From an uncultured Odoribacter sp. (lineage in GTDB: Bacteria; Bacteroidota; Bacteroidia; Bacteroidales; Marinifilaceae): a DNA stretch of 64,000 nucleotides. Below are positions 17,194 through 30,061 of the stretch, in pieces. The stretch covers positions 124,001 through 188,000 of the forward strand of contig CALUKE010000001.1 of the NCBI GenBank assembly GCA_944321165.1, in the 5' to 3' direction. Each line of letters opens with the position of its first letter. Position 1 is the stretch's first letter. The notes beneath the pieces were generated by a model, which had not been told where the DNA came from, searched no databases, and worked only from the letters and a program-made list of their open reading frames with translations. The position numbers and the translations under genes are program-made.

Positions 17194-17216
17194 TACACCG
17201 GATTTAGACAAATGCA

Positions 17217-18383
17217 GTGACCCCACTAAAACAAAATATCATCGCACTTTATTTGATCAAGGTTTCCAAATGGTTCACCTTGATTATGCCGATTATCGTC
17301 TTGTTTTATGAAGGGAATGGACTGGATCTCCAGGAGATCTTTCTTCTAAAGAGTGTTTATTCAATTGTTTTGGTAAGTCTGGATATTCCAACCGGTTATC
17401 TGGCAGACGCCTGGGGACGCCGGAATTGCCTGCTGACAGGCTGCCTTGTTGCTTTCGGCGGATATATCTGCTATTCTCTTTCCTCGACCTTTTATGCATT
17501 TTTTGTCGCTGAAATTCTGCTGGGTATCGGTCAAAGTCTGGTTTCCGGAGCGGACTCCGCGCTTTTATACGACACCATGCTCCATTACAACCGGGAAGAA
17601 GAGTACCTGAAATACGAAGGAAAAGTCACCATGATCGGCAATTTTTCCGAAGCCTTCGCCGGCATTATCGGTGGATTTTTGGCCAGTTTCTCCCTCCGGT
17701 TTCCTTTTTATGGTCAAATATTGATCGCTTTTATCGGCATTCCGGCAGCACTGTTCCTTCGGGAATTCAACATCAAACGCAAAATTGTCAATCCCTTGGC
17801 CAATATCTGGAAAATCATCCACTATTCCTTGTTTACCAACAAAAGCCTCTGTTATGACATCATGTTTTCCGGTATCATCGGAGCTGCCACCCTGACCATG
17901 GCCTGGTTCGTACAACCGGTGTTGATGAAGATAGAACTGCCGACGGCCCTGTTCGGTATCGTATGGACAATTTTAAATCTTACCGTCGGAATAGCCGCCC
18001 TGTATTCGGACAAACTGAACAGCCGTCTGGGTGAAAACCGTACCTATGCCCTGATATTGGTCTGCATCACGGGAGGTTACCTGGCCGTATCCTTTTGCCT
18101 GAATTATTTCAGTCTGTTGCTGTTTTTTCTCTTTTACATCATACGCGGTTTTGCCACTCCGCTCTTAAAAGGCTATATCAACCGCCAGACATTTTCTGAA
18201 ATGCGAGCCACCGTACTGTCCATCCGAAATTTCATCATCCGACTGATTTTCGCCGTTATGGCTCCTTTCCTCGGCTGGCTGAATGATACTTTCTCCCTGG
18301 CCCTGGCCCTCCAGATGACTGCAGTCGTAATTTTTATCCCGGGACTCATCTTCCTGATTCTGCAATGGAACAAAAAAAAATGA
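17217..18383 (+). CDS. MFS transporter
   Basis: A 388-residue hydrophobic protein with about 12 predicted membrane segments. The first cytoplasmic loop carries GYLADAWGRRNCLLTG, the major-facilitator signature between segments 2 and 3. The start is GTG at 17217; an ATG five bases earlier is out of frame and stops at once. The substrate is not evident; relatives include drug and sugar efflux carriers. It stands alone, upstream of the thiamine riboswitch operon but separated from it by an independent promoter, so a role in thiamine transport is not supported by arrangement alone. Confidence 0.85.
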   Translation: MTPLKQNIIALYLIKVSKWFTLIMPIIVLFYEGNGLDLQEIFLLKSVYSIVLVSLDIPTGYLADAWGRRNCLLTGCLVAFGGYICYSLSSTFYAFFVAEILLGIGQSLVSGADSALLYDTMLHYNREEEYLKYEGKVTMIGNFSEAFAGIIGGFLASFSLRFPFYGQILIAFIGIPAALFLREFNIKRKIVNPLANIWKIIHYSLFTNKSLCYDIMFSGIIGAATLTMAWFVQPVLMKIELPTALFGIVWTILNLTVGIAALYSDKLNSRLGENRTYALILVCITGGYLAVSFCLNYFSLLLFFLFYIIRGFATPLLKGYINRQTFSEMRATVLSIRNFIIRLIFAVMAPFLGWLNDTFSLALALQMTAVVIFIPGLIFLILQWNKKK

Positions 18384-18396
18384 AAATATAAAATAT

Positions 18397-18430
18397 TTCG
18401 ACGATAATTTCATGAGTTTTCTTATCTTTG
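18397..18430 (+). promoter_or_regulatory. promoter of the thiamine operon
   Basis: TTCG at 18397-18400, 22 bases, then TATCTTTG at 18423-18430 (exact -7 consensus). Transcription would start just before the riboswitch aptamer. Confidence 0.55.
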
Positions 18431-18444
18431 ATTCGAATTTCAAA

Positions 18445-18520
18445 AAGGGGTGCCTTAATACGACGGGCTGAGATTATACCCAATAACCTGATCCGGGTAA
18501 TGCCGGCGTAGGTAGAACGA
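18445..18520 (+). promoter_or_regulatory. TPP riboswitch (THI box)
   Basis: The conserved thi-box core is plain: GGGGTGCC at 18447-18454, GGGCTGAGATTATACCC at about 18465-18481, AACCTGATCCGGGTAATGCC at about 18485-18504, and GGCGTAGG following. It precedes thiS by about 70 bases and should switch off the operon when thiamine pyrophosphate binds. I see no strong terminator stem between it and thiS, so control may be by blocking translation or by a weaker hairpin. Confidence 0.95.
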
Positions 18521-18589
18521 GTTAAATTTCATATTCCAGTTTGCATAGTCTCCCCTTTGAAAAAATGTTCAACCTCAAATGCAATGACC

Positions 18590-22572
<3,983 letters not shown>

Positions 22573-22575
22573 ACC

Positions 22576-23343
22576 ATGAAAACGCTTAAAATTGCAGATC
22601 AAGTTTTCTCCTCCCGTCTGTTTACCGGAACAGGGAAATTCTCTTCCAACGAAGCGATGGAAAAAGCCATTGCCGCCTCCGGCAGCCAGCTGGTTACGGT
22701 TGCCATGAAACGAGTTCGCCTGGAAGACAAAAACGATGATATGCTGAAACATATCCTTCAGCCGGGCATTCAATTATTACCGAATACCTCCGGTGTAAGA
22801 GACGCCAAGGAAGCCATTTTTGCCGCCCAGCTCTCCCGGGAAGCTTTTGGGACCAACTGGCTGAAACTGGAAATACACCCGGATCCCCGCTACCTGCTCC
22901 CCGATCCGATCGAGACCCTGAAAGCCACGGAAGAACTGGCAAAAATGGGTTTTATCGTACTTCCTTACTGCCAGGCAGATCCGGTACTGTGCAAACGCCT
23001 GGAAGATGCCGGGGCAGCAACCGTCATGCCCCTGGGAGCCCCCATCGGTTCCAATCAGGGATTGCAAACCCGTGAGTTTCTGCGCATCATCATCGAACAA
23101 AGCAATATTCCGGTAGTCGTAGACGCTGGTATCGGTGCCCCCAGTCATGCAGCCGAAGCCATGGAAATGGGTGCAGATGCAGTCCTGGTAAATACGGCCA
23201 TAGCTGTCGCCAACGATCCGGTCGAAATGGCAAAAGCATTCAAGATGGCCGTCGAAGCCGGCAGAATGGCATACGAAGCCGGACTGGCAGGGAAAAGCAT
23301 GGCCGCAGAAGCCAGCAGTCCTCTGACTGCCTTTTTAAAATAA
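22576..23343 (+). CDS. thiG: thiazole synthase
   Basis: A 255-residue TIM-barrel enzyme that assembles the thiazole phosphate from deoxyxylulose phosphate, dehydroglycine and ThiS-thiocarboxylate. [17 protein letters not shown] contains the lysine that forms the imine with the sugar; [13 protein letters not shown] and [29 protein letters not shown] are the phosphate-binding end. It begins 3 bases after the fusion-protein stop. The adjacent radical SAM ThiH supplies dehydroglycine, the anaerobic route. Confidence 0.97.
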   Translation: MKTLKIADQVFSSRLFTGTGKFSSNEAMEKAIAASGSQLVTVAMKRVRLEDKNDDMLKHILQPGIQLLPNTSGVRDAKEAIFAAQLSREAFGTNWLKLEIHPDPRYLLPDPIETLKATEELAKMGFIVLPYCQADPVLCKRLEDAGAATVMPLGAPIGSNQGLQTREFLRIIIEQSNIPVVVDAGIGAPSHAAEAMEMGADAVLVNTAIAVANDPVEMAKAFKMAVEAGRMAYEAGLAGKSMAAEASSPLTAFLK

Positions 23344-23360
23344 AACGAAATAGAAATCCT

Positions 23361-24467
23361 ATGTTTTCAGAAGAACTTGAAAAATATTCCTGGGAAGAAA
23401 CGACCCGGGAAATCTATTCGAAAACAGTTGCCGATGTCGAACGGGCTTTGGGAAAAAGCCAACCGGACATAGACGACTTCATGGCCCTGGTATCTCCGGC
23501 TGCAGAAAAATACCTGGAACCCATGGCAGCGTTAAGCCGGAAATATACCTTGCAACGGTTTGGGAAAACCATTTCAATGTATATTCCTCTGTACATTACC
23601 AACTCCTGTACCAATTTTTGTGTATACTGCGGATTCAACCACAATAACCCGTTGAAACGGGTCATTTTGACCGAAGAGGAAATCCTGAACGAACTGCATG
23701 CCATTAAAAAACTGGGAAATTTCGAAAATCTGCTGATCGTTACCGGAGAAAATCCCAAAGAGGCAGGAGTCGATTACCTGGAACGGGCCTTGCAACTGGC
23801 TCATCCCCTTTTTGCGAATCTTTCGATTGAGGTGATGCCGTTAAAAGCCGAAGAATATGAGCGGCTTACTCATGCCGGTTTAAATGGTGTTGTCTGTTTT
23901 CAGGAAACTTACAACCGGGATCGGTATACGGTGTACCATCCCAAAGGAATGAAATCGAAATTCGAATGGCGGGTAAACGGTTTCGACCGCATGGGACAAG
24001 CCAACGTCCACAAAATCGGCATGGGGGTTTTGATCGGCTTGGAGGAGTGGCGTACCGACGTCACCATGATGGCCCGGCATTTGCGTTACCTGCAAAAGCA
24101 TTACTGGCAAACCAAATACAGTGTCAATTTTCCCCGCATGCGTCCTTCGGAAGGACATTTCCAACCCAATGTCATTCTTCAGGATCGGGAATTGGCCCAA
24201 CTGATCTTTGCCTTCCGCATTTTCGACCACGACGTGGATATTTCCATTTCAACCCGGGAAGGGGCAGAATTCCGGAATAACATGCTTCCCCTGGGAATTA
24301 CCTCACTGAGTGCCGGTTCGAAAACGGAACCGGGAGGATATTACACCAACCCGCAGGCCCTGGAACAATTTCACATCAGCGACGAACGCTCTCCGAAAGA
24401 GGTTGCGGCCTGTATACGCCAAAGAGGTTACGAACCGGTCTGGAAAGATTGGGATATCTGGATGTAA
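23361..24467 (+). CDS. thiH: 2-iminoacetate synthase
   Basis: A 368-residue radical SAM enzyme that cleaves tyrosine into dehydroglycine and p-cresol for thiazole synthesis. The cluster motif CTNFCVYCGF (CX3CX2C, near residue 85) is intact, followed by EEEILNELHAIKKLG and VTGENPKEAG. The conserved C-terminal region includes SAGSKTEPGGY. Its presence in place of the oxygen-dependent glycine oxidase ThiO fits an anaerobe. It lies 17 bases after thiG. Confidence 0.96.
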   Translation: MFSEELEKYSWEETTREIYSKTVADVERALGKSQPDIDDFMALVSPAAEKYLEPMAALSRKYTLQRFGKTISMYIPLYITNSCTNFCVYCGFNHNNPLKRVILTEEEILNELHAIKKLGNFENLLIVTGENPKEAGVDYLERALQLAHPLFANLSIEVMPLKAEEYERLTHAGLNGVVCFQETYNRDRYTVYHPKGMKSKFEWRVNGFDRMGQANVHKIGMGVLIGLEEWRTDVTMMARHLRYLQKHYWQTKYSVNFPRMRPSEGHFQPNVILQDRELAQLIFAFRIFDHDVDISISTREGAEFRNNMLPLGITSLSAGSKTEPGGYYTNPQALEQFHISDERSPKEVAACIRQRGYEPVWKDWDIWM

Positions 24468-24485
24468 GTAAAGGTTTCAAAGCCC

Positions 24486-25187
24486 ATGACAATGGAAGAA
24501 AAAGAACGCTACGCAAGACATCTGATCCTGGAAGAAGTCGGTGAAAGCGGCCAGGAAAAACTGAGTAAAGCCAAAGTGCTGGTCGTCGGAGCCGGAGGCC
24601 TGGGTGCTCCGATCCTGCTCTATCTGACTGCAGCTGGCATCGGACAAATCGGTATCATGGACGACGACACCGTTTCGGAAAGCAATCTCCAACGGCAAAT
24701 CCTGTATGATACTCCATCCATTGGAGAGCTGAAAACAAAAGTGGCGGTTGCCAGATTGCAGGCATTGAATCCCCATGTCCGCTTCTGCTCCTATCCTTTT
24801 CGCCTCACAACGGAAAGGGCCGATCTAATAGCAGAGTATGATGTAGTCGTCGATGCAACCGACAATCTACCCTCCCGCTATCTGATCGACGAAACCTGCA
24901 TCCGCTATGGAAAGCCTTTTGTTTACGGGAGTATTTGCGAATTCAAAGGACAGGTTTCTGTTTTCAATTACCAGGGAGGTCCTTCTTATCGGGATCTGTA
25001 TGAATACCACGAATCGGTGGCAGAATTTACACAACCCCAAGGAGTAATCGGTGCCCTGCCCGGAGTCGTCGGTTCCATTCAAGCCAGTGAAACCATTAAA
25101 ATCCTGCTTGGATGCAAAAATATCCTTTCGGGAAAACTGCTGCTCATTGATCTGTGGCAAGGAAGTTTTCAGACACTGGTATTTTAA
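24486..25187 (+). CDS. thiF: ThiS adenylyltransferase, cysteine-poor variant
   Basis: A 233-residue E1-like enzyme expected to adenylate the C-terminus of ThiS. The nucleotide-binding VVGAGGLGAPILLYL, DDDTVSESNLQRQILY and DATDNLPSRYLID are intact. Compared with E. coli ThiF as I recall it, the two zinc-binding CxxC pairs are missing (SYRDLY where CxxC is expected, and the protein ends before the second pair), and the cysteine that forms a persulfide/acyl-disulfide is replaced in EFTQPQGVIG. Adenylation should remain; sulfur transfer would need another route. The start could also be Met3. Last gene before the operon terminator. Confidence 0.88.
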   Translation: MTMEEKERYARHLILEEVGESGQEKLSKAKVLVVGAGGLGAPILLYLTAAGIGQIGIMDDDTVSESNLQRQILYDTPSIGELKTKVAVARLQALNPHVRFCSYPFRLTTERADLIAEYDVVVDATDNLPSRYLIDETCIRYGKPFVYGSICEFKGQVSVFNYQGGPSYRDLYEYHESVAEFTQPQGVIGALPGVVGSIQASETIKILLGCKNILSGKLLLIDLWQGSFQTLVF

Positions 25188-25193
25188 ATCCCC

Positions 25194-25231
25194 AAAAAAA
25201 ATGGGACCTGTTTCCAAGTCCCATTTTTTTT
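25194..25231. terminator. bidirectional terminator after thiF
   Basis: AAAAAAATGGGAC, a 10-base loop and GTCCCATTTTTTTT form an A-stem-T terminator between the convergent thiF and the lipoprotein gene; it has T-tracts on both strands. Confidence 0.9.
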
Positions 25232-25244
25232 ATTCATTCTTTCC

Positions 25245-26438
25245 TCAATTGTTCATATACAATTTCAGATCAACTGGTTCTTCACCCAATTTCACCTCCA
25301 CTTCTTTCATTTTTCCGGAAGCATCGGCATATTTGATGGTATAAGTCTGGTTTTTCTCCAACATAAAAGTCAGCACATCGTTCATATCTTGCGTCGGACC
25401 GGCAGTACGACCTCCCCCCATCTGCAGTTTTCCGCAGAAAATATCCAGATTGGCTGCCACCCGGCCTTCAGAATGCTGGGTAGAAGATTTGTCTGTAAAC
25501 ATCATCACCCGCAACGGAACATGATTTCCATCGGCAGAGATGGATTCGAGATGCGAAGCGTATAGATTTGTGTAAAAATCCGTCACATTCTCAGCATACA
25601 CATACCGAATACTGGGATCCCATACCAAGGGAAAAGAAATCCCTGTCGGCTTAAAAGAAGAAGCATATATTGCTTTTCCTACATTGTCTTTTACCGCTTT
25701 ACCGGCATCGGCAAAAAACCAGGCATTGTTCAGCTGACCGGGGAAATAATATTCAGTAAAATACCATTTTCCATCAGCCCATACTTCTGTCCAGTTATGA
25801 TTTCCCCGTTCATCGTGCCAGTTTGGGGTACCAGCTACGCGGGAAGGGATTCCCACAGCCCGGAAAGCATCCGTCAATAAAATAGACAGTCCGGTACAGG
25901 AAGCCATGTGCTGACGCATGGATTCGGAAGGACTTTGATCGGGTTTTTCCCGTTTCGTATTATAATCCACCAACACCTCATCCCGAATATTCCGGTTTAC
26001 AGAATCGATGGCTTCAAAAATAGTCTGGCAAGACTGCACATATTTCCCGAAACGTTCAAAGAATTCTTTCCGCCAACCTTCCCGGGTTTCGTTCAAACTG
26101 GCATACGGCAATACATCATTCAAAAAAACACTGTCAGGAACCGACTTTGCCCAAGGATACTTTTCTCGGGCCTGATAGGCATAATCAGCATTCTCCAACA
26201 GAAAATCAGCCGTTAATTCCTGTAAATCACGTTCAGGCATATAAGCAATCAGAAAAGCAATTCCCTCCTTTTGTTGCTCAGGCGCCTCATTCAAGGCTTT
26301 GGTCAATTCTACTGCATTATCACCTGCTTTCATCAAAGCCTGATCCAGAAGTTCATGATACTTTTCGGGAACTCCCGCATACTTACTTCCTGTACAGGCA
26401 CACACACTCAAGGCTAAAAGCCACAATACATACTTCAT
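25245..26438 (-). CDS. transglutaminase-like lipoprotein
   Basis: A 397-residue exported protein. The signal peptide MKYVLWLLALSVCACTGS contains two cysteines; CTGS after VCA fits a lipobox best. The transglutaminase/protease-like core has the catalytic Cys in SCTGLSILLTDAFRAVGIPSR, the His in NHNWTEVW and the acidic partner near FTEYYFPG. A C-terminal domain of about 120 residues looks beta-rich and resembles carbohydrate- or Ig-like folds. Such proteins are thought to hydrolyse or cross-link peptides in the envelope; the substrate is unknown. Start at ATG 26438, six bases after the upstream stop; third gene of a minus-strand operon. Confidence 0.82.
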   Translation of the reverse strand: MKYVLWLLALSVCACTGSKYAGVPEKYHELLDQALMKAGDNAVELTKALNEAPEQQKEGIAFLIAYMPERDLQELTADFLLENADYAYQAREKYPWAKSVPDSVFLNDVLPYASLNETREGWRKEFFERFGKYVQSCQTIFEAIDSVNRNIRDEVLVDYNTKREKPDQSPSESMRQHMASCTGLSILLTDAFRAVGIPSRVAGTPNWHDERGNHNWTEVWADGKWYFTEYYFPGQLNNAWFFADAGKAVKDNVGKAIYASSFKPTGISFPLVWDPSIRYVYAENVTDFYTNLYASHLESISADGNHVPLRVMMFTDKSSTQHSEGRVAANLDIFCGKLQMGGGRTAGPTQDMNDVLTFMLEKNQTYTIKYADASGKMKEVEVKLGEEPVDLKLYMNN

Positions 26439-26444
26439 AATCAA

Positions 26445-27422
26445 TTATTTATGTTCACTAAAATATTTCATAAACTGTGCTCTTTCATAACGGTCGGCAT
26501 GATTGGCATCGGCATAGGAGAGTTTTCCCCGGAATTCCTCCACCTGTGCGAATCCTTTTTTCTCCATCCAACGACTCAAGAAATCATTCATGCTACGAAT
26601 GATTCCAATCCCCTGTTCGTACATCACCGAACAAACCTGTACCGTTGTAGCTCCGGCCAACAACAATTTCACCAAAGCCTCCCCCTGATGTACCCCGGTT
26701 GAAGAAGAAATCTCCAGACGTTTGTCTTTTCCTGACAAAATACCGGTCCAGCGTAAGGTCGTCCGCAAATCAGCAGGTCCGCTGAAGACAGAAGCAGCCC
26801 CGACAGTCATCCGTTCAATGTCGATATCCGGCTCGTAAAAACGATTGAACAACGTAACCGCATCCGCACCATAAGCTTTCAATTTACTGACAAAAGCAGA
26901 GAGATTCGTAAAATAATGGCTGATTTTTACTATGACCGGAATCTTCACCACCGCTTTTACATGTTTTACGATGGAAAAATACATATTCTCAATTTCCGCG
27001 CTTTCCATAAATTCATCCGTCGGCAAAATAAAGGCATTCAATTCCAAGGCATCGGCACCGGCTCTTTCCAACTCTCCGGCAAAACTGATCCATTCCCCAT
27101 CTTTCAAGCAATTGATACTGGCGATGACCGGGATGTCGATCTTTCCTTTCACAGTCTTCACCAAATCAATGTATTGTTGTATCGTATGAGCACGTACATA
27201 ATTCTGTATATAATCGACTTCTTCTGGATAACTACTATCAGACAATGACTTGGAAGCTTCCAATTGAATTTGTTCTTCAAAGATGGATTTCAGGATTACC
27301 GCTCCGACACCGTTCGCAGCCATCTCTTCTATTTTGCTCACCTCAGAAGTCAACCCGCAACTTCCGGCAATAATCGGACTTTTCAATTCCAATCCGATAA
27401 AGTTAGTTTTTAAGTCTACCAT
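26445..27422 (-). CDS. dihydroorotate dehydrogenase-like flavoprotein
   Basis: A 325-residue TIM-barrel protein of the PyrD superfamily. FIGLELKSPIIAGSCGLT at the start and VSKLKAYGADAVTLFNRFYEPDID in the middle fit an FMN barrel; SSSTGVHQGEALVKLLLAGATTVQVCSVMYEQG is the C-terminal phosphate-binding end. The catalytic loop differs from classical PyrD, and bacteria of this phylum usually carry a separate true pyrD, so the substrate is uncertain. It sits between the PLP-binding protein (23 bases upstream) and the transglutaminase-like gene. Confidence 0.78.
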   Translation of the reverse strand: MVDLKTNFIGLELKSPIIAGSCGLTSEVSKIEEMAANGVGAVILKSIFEEQIQLEASKSLSDSSYPEEVDYIQNYVRAHTIQQYIDLVKTVKGKIDIPVIASINCLKDGEWISFAGELERAGADALELNAFILPTDEFMESAEIENMYFSIVKHVKAVVKIPVIVKISHYFTNLSAFVSKLKAYGADAVTLFNRFYEPDIDIERMTVGAASVFSGPADLRTTLRWTGILSGKDKRLEISSSTGVHQGEALVKLLLAGATTVQVCSVMYEQGIGIIRSMNDFLSRWMEKKGFAQVEEFRGKLSYADANHADRYERAQFMKYFSEHK

Positions 27423-27445
27423 AAGTATCTATAATTAATCGTTGT

Positions 27446-28120
27446 TTACTTATATACCCGAGCTCCAAAAATAGAACTCCCGATCCTCACCATGGTACTG
27501 CCTTCTTCCACGGCAATCCGGTAATCCCCGGACATACCCATGGAAAGCTCTTTAAAACTTTCCTGCTGCTTGAAAAATTCAGCTTTCAACTGTTCGAAAA
27601 TCCGGTAAAGTTCTCGGAATTCTTTCCGGATCTGATCCCGATCTTCCGTATAAGTGGCAATCCCCATCACTCCGACAATCCGAACATGCGTCAATGCCTT
27701 GAATGCATCGCACCCTAAAATATCGCAGGCTTCCGACAACGTAAGACCGGATTTGCTTTCCTCCGCTGCAATATGAAATTCCAACAGACAATCAATTACT
27801 CGATCGTTCTTGACGGCCTCCCGATCAATTTTCTGCAACAATCTCAGGCTATCCACCGAATGAATCAATTTTACAAAGGAAGCAATGTATTTCACATTCT
27901 TTTCCTGCAACTGGCCGATCATGTGCCATTCGATATCCGAAGGCAATTGCGGATATTTGGAGGCCAATTCCTGCGGTCGGTTTTCTCCGAAAGCCCGCTG
28001 GCCCGCTTCGTAAGCCTCCCGAATATACTCTACCGGCTTGGTTTTCGATACTGCAATCAAATGTACCCCAGCCGGTAACGTTTTCACAATCTCCTGTATA
28101 TTTTCCCTGATACTCGACAT
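27446..28120 (-). CDS. YggS-family pyridoxal phosphate homeostasis protein
   Basis: A 224-residue single-domain alanine-racemase-like barrel. LIAVSKTKPVEYIREAYEAGQRAFGENRPQEL contains the PLP-lysine (in VSKTKP); IEWHMIGQLQEKNVKYI and LSMGMSGDYRIAVEEGSTMVRIGSSIFG are family signatures. The family (COG0325, PLPBP/YggS) has no known catalytic activity and buffers PLP, affecting amino-acid balance. It heads the three-gene minus-strand operon, with a -7 element 25 bases upstream. Confidence 0.93.
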   Translation of the reverse strand: MSSIRENIQEIVKTLPAGVHLIAVSKTKPVEYIREAYEAGQRAFGENRPQELASKYPQLPSDIEWHMIGQLQEKNVKYIASFVKLIHSVDSLRLLQKIDREAVKNDRVIDCLLEFHIAAEESKSGLTLSEACDILGCDAFKALTHVRIVGVMGIATYTEDRDQIRKEFRELYRIFEQLKAEFFKQQESFKELSMGMSGDYRIAVEEGSTMVRIGSSIFGARVYK

Positions 28121-28144
28121 AACTGTTCAATTCAAAAGCTCCGA

Positions 28145-28152
28145 CAAAAATA
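28145..28152 (-). promoter_or_regulatory. -7 element for the yggS-type operon
   Basis: The minus strand at 28152-28145 reads TATTTTTG, an exact consensus match close to the ATG at 28120. Confidence 0.45.
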
Positions 28153-28176
28153 CGTATTTTTTCGTTCTTTCAATAG

Positions 28177-28207
28177 TTCGCTCTCCGGGTTGTAAAAATT
28201 ATTTTTG
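28177..28207 (+). promoter_or_regulatory. promoter candidate for the sigma-factor gene
   Basis: TTCG at 28177-28180, about 19 bases, then TATTTTTG at 28200-28207. It would give a leader of about 55-60 bases before the sigma-factor ATG. Confidence 0.45.
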
Positions 28208-28270
28208 TCATCCCATGCAACATTTTATCCGTTGTAAACATCTATTACGATATAAAAAAATTGCATAAAT

Positions 28271-28795
28271 ATGGAAGAGACAGTACTGATTCAGGAATGT
28301 CGAAAAGGGAACCGGAAAGCACAAGAAGAATTATACCATCATTTTGCTGCCAAAATGATGGGAATCTGCATTCGCTACTCTCGCGACCGGGAAACGGCCA
28401 ATGATCTGCTGCAGGAAGGTTTCATCAAGGTTTTCATGAATCTGCACACATATAACGGAAACGGCAGTTTTGAAGGATGGGTCCGCAAAATTTTTATTCA
28501 TTGTGCACTGGAAAGAATACGCCAGGAAAAACTTTTCGAGCCGATTAGCGAAAACGAGGAAATTCATCGGGAAACCTCTATCCCCAGTGTGCTGGAAGAA
28601 TTGACCGCCCAGGAAATGGTCAGCCTGATTCGTCAACTACCACCGGGCTACCAGACTATTTTTAATTTGTTTGCCATAGAGGGATTCTCACACAAGGAGA
28701 TCGGACTACTGCTCCACATTACAGAAGGCACCTCCAGATCCCAATATGCAAGAGCACGATATACTTTACAACAGATGATTAAAAACAGATATTAG
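28271..28795 (+). CDS. ECF-type RNA polymerase sigma factor
   Basis: A 174-residue sigma-70 family protein with only regions 2 and 4. Region 2 (about residues 10-85) has DRETANDLLQEGFIKVFMNL and GSFEGWVRKIF; region 4 (about 115-170) has the helix-turn-helix LPPGYQTIFNLFAIEGFSHKEIGLLLHITEGTSRSQ. It would direct RNA polymerase to its own small regulon. It is followed after 2 bases by a membrane-anchored protein that is a likely anti-sigma factor, then by the lipoprotein and radical SAM genes. Confidence 0.93.
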   Translation: MEETVLIQECRKGNRKAQEELYHHFAAKMMGICIRYSRDRETANDLLQEGFIKVFMNLHTYNGNGSFEGWVRKIFIHCALERIRQEKLFEPISENEEIHRETSIPSVLEELTAQEMVSLIRQLPPGYQTIFNLFAIEGFSHKEIGLLLHITEGTSRSQYARARYTLQQMIKNRY

Positions 28796-28797
28796 CC

Positions 28798-29955
28798 ATG
28801 GATACAAGAGATCAATTGGAAACATTGTTCCAAAAACAGTTATATGACTGGGAAGATCAGCCGAATCCCGAAAACTGGGCTTATCTCTCTACTTGTCTGG
28901 ACAAAAAAGAAAAACGGTTATCCTTCTACTCCATCCGACGGATAGCAGCCGTTGCCTGCCTGCTTTTACTGCTCGGCAGCACTCTCCTGTTCGGACCGTT
29001 TTTCCGAAAACCGATACCGGATTCGTACTCCTATTCCCTCCAACCGTTTGCCTGCGATTCCTGTCTGCCGGTCACAGAAATCATACAACTGGCCTCTTCT
29101 CATGTCTCTCTTTCCCTTCCAATGGAAAAAAGGGGACAGGATATGTATCAGGAAACTATAAAAGATACCATTTATTTGATAAAAAATAACTTAAATACAT
29201 ATATTTCAAGTAAAATAACAACACCGGAGCTAAACATACCACCCACTTTGGAAAAACGGTCTCTTCCCTCCCAAACGGCAACACCGGCTACCCGTAAATG
29301 GCGCCTGGGCATGGGAGGCGGAAATTTCAACCTAATCGGCATTCCGACAGGAAACGGAACATATTTGGATCAAACATTCAACGATTTTGCCCCCGATCCG
29401 GGAGAACGACCTGAGACCAAAACCCGGGAAACACAAAGAGATCGATCCTCTTTATTATCGGAATACACGCCGGACAAAGTCAAACACAGTTGTCCCATCT
29501 CTTTCGGAATCGGTGTTTCCCGTCTGTTAACCGAACGCTGGAGCTTCAATACAGGAATTAGCTACAGCTTTCTGAAAAACCGCTGGAAATATGAAAATTC
29601 GAGACACGATGTCGTACAACAAAAATTGCATATGATCGGTATCCCGGTCTCTTTCAGTTACCGCTTGACCAACTGGGAAAAATTGTCCTGCTACTGGTCG
29701 GTCGGTCTCACCTGCGAATTCAACCTTCACAGCAAATGGATCACAGCCGATCAGATTCAACGGGAACGCATACGGGGAGCCCTTTGGCTGGCGAATACAC
29801 ATATCGGCATGGCATATCCCATTATTCGTTATGTTTCAGTCTATACAGAAGGTGGATTCCTGTGGAATTTGACAACGGATAGCAGAATACGTCAGGTTCG
29901 ATCGGAAGATTTTTTCAATATCACCGGTCAAATCGGATTTCGATTGAACTTCTAA
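28798..29955 (+). CDS. membrane-anchored barrel-like protein, candidate anti-sigma factor
   Basis: A 385-residue protein that I do not recognise as a single known family. Residues 1-45 are soluble and charged (DQLETLFQKQLYDWED, PENWAYL), residues 48-69 form one membrane helix, 70-160 a polar Thr/Pro-rich linker, and 165-385 a beta-rich region with alternating aromatic strands (FGIGVSRLL, WSFNTGISYSFL, GIPVSFSYRL, ITGQIGFRLNF) resembling an outer-membrane beta-barrel of the PorT/OmpW kind. The terminal Phe is typical of barrel proteins. The start overlaps almost directly with the sigma-factor stop. The cytoplasmic N-terminus could hold the sigma factor, but no standard anti-sigma motif is visible. 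Confidence 0.65.
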   Translation: MDTRDQLETLFQKQLYDWEDQPNPENWAYLSTCLDKKEKRLSFYSIRRIAAVACLLLLLGSTLLFGPFFRKPIPDSYSYSLQPFACDSCLPVTEIIQLASSHVSLSLPMEKRGQDMYQETIKDTIYLIKNNLNTYISSKITTPELNIPPTLEKRSLPSQTATPATRKWRLGMGGGNFNLIGIPTGNGTYLDQTFNDFAPDPGERPETKTRETQRDRSSLLSEYTPDKVKHSCPISFGIGVSRLLTERWSFNTGISYSFLKNRWKYENSRHDVVQQKLHMIGIPVSFSYRLTNWEKLSCYWSVGLTCEFNLHSKWITADQIQRERIRGALWLANTHIGMAYPIIRYVSVYTEGGFLWNLTTDSRIRQVRSEDFFNITGQIGFRLNF

Positions 29956-30061
29956 AAACAACGAATCAATATATCATTTCCTCTGTTCGTTCTCTGATCC
30001 GGACAGCAGAACAAACGGAGGATAAACTTTCAAATCAATTTTAATATTAAAAACCAAACAC

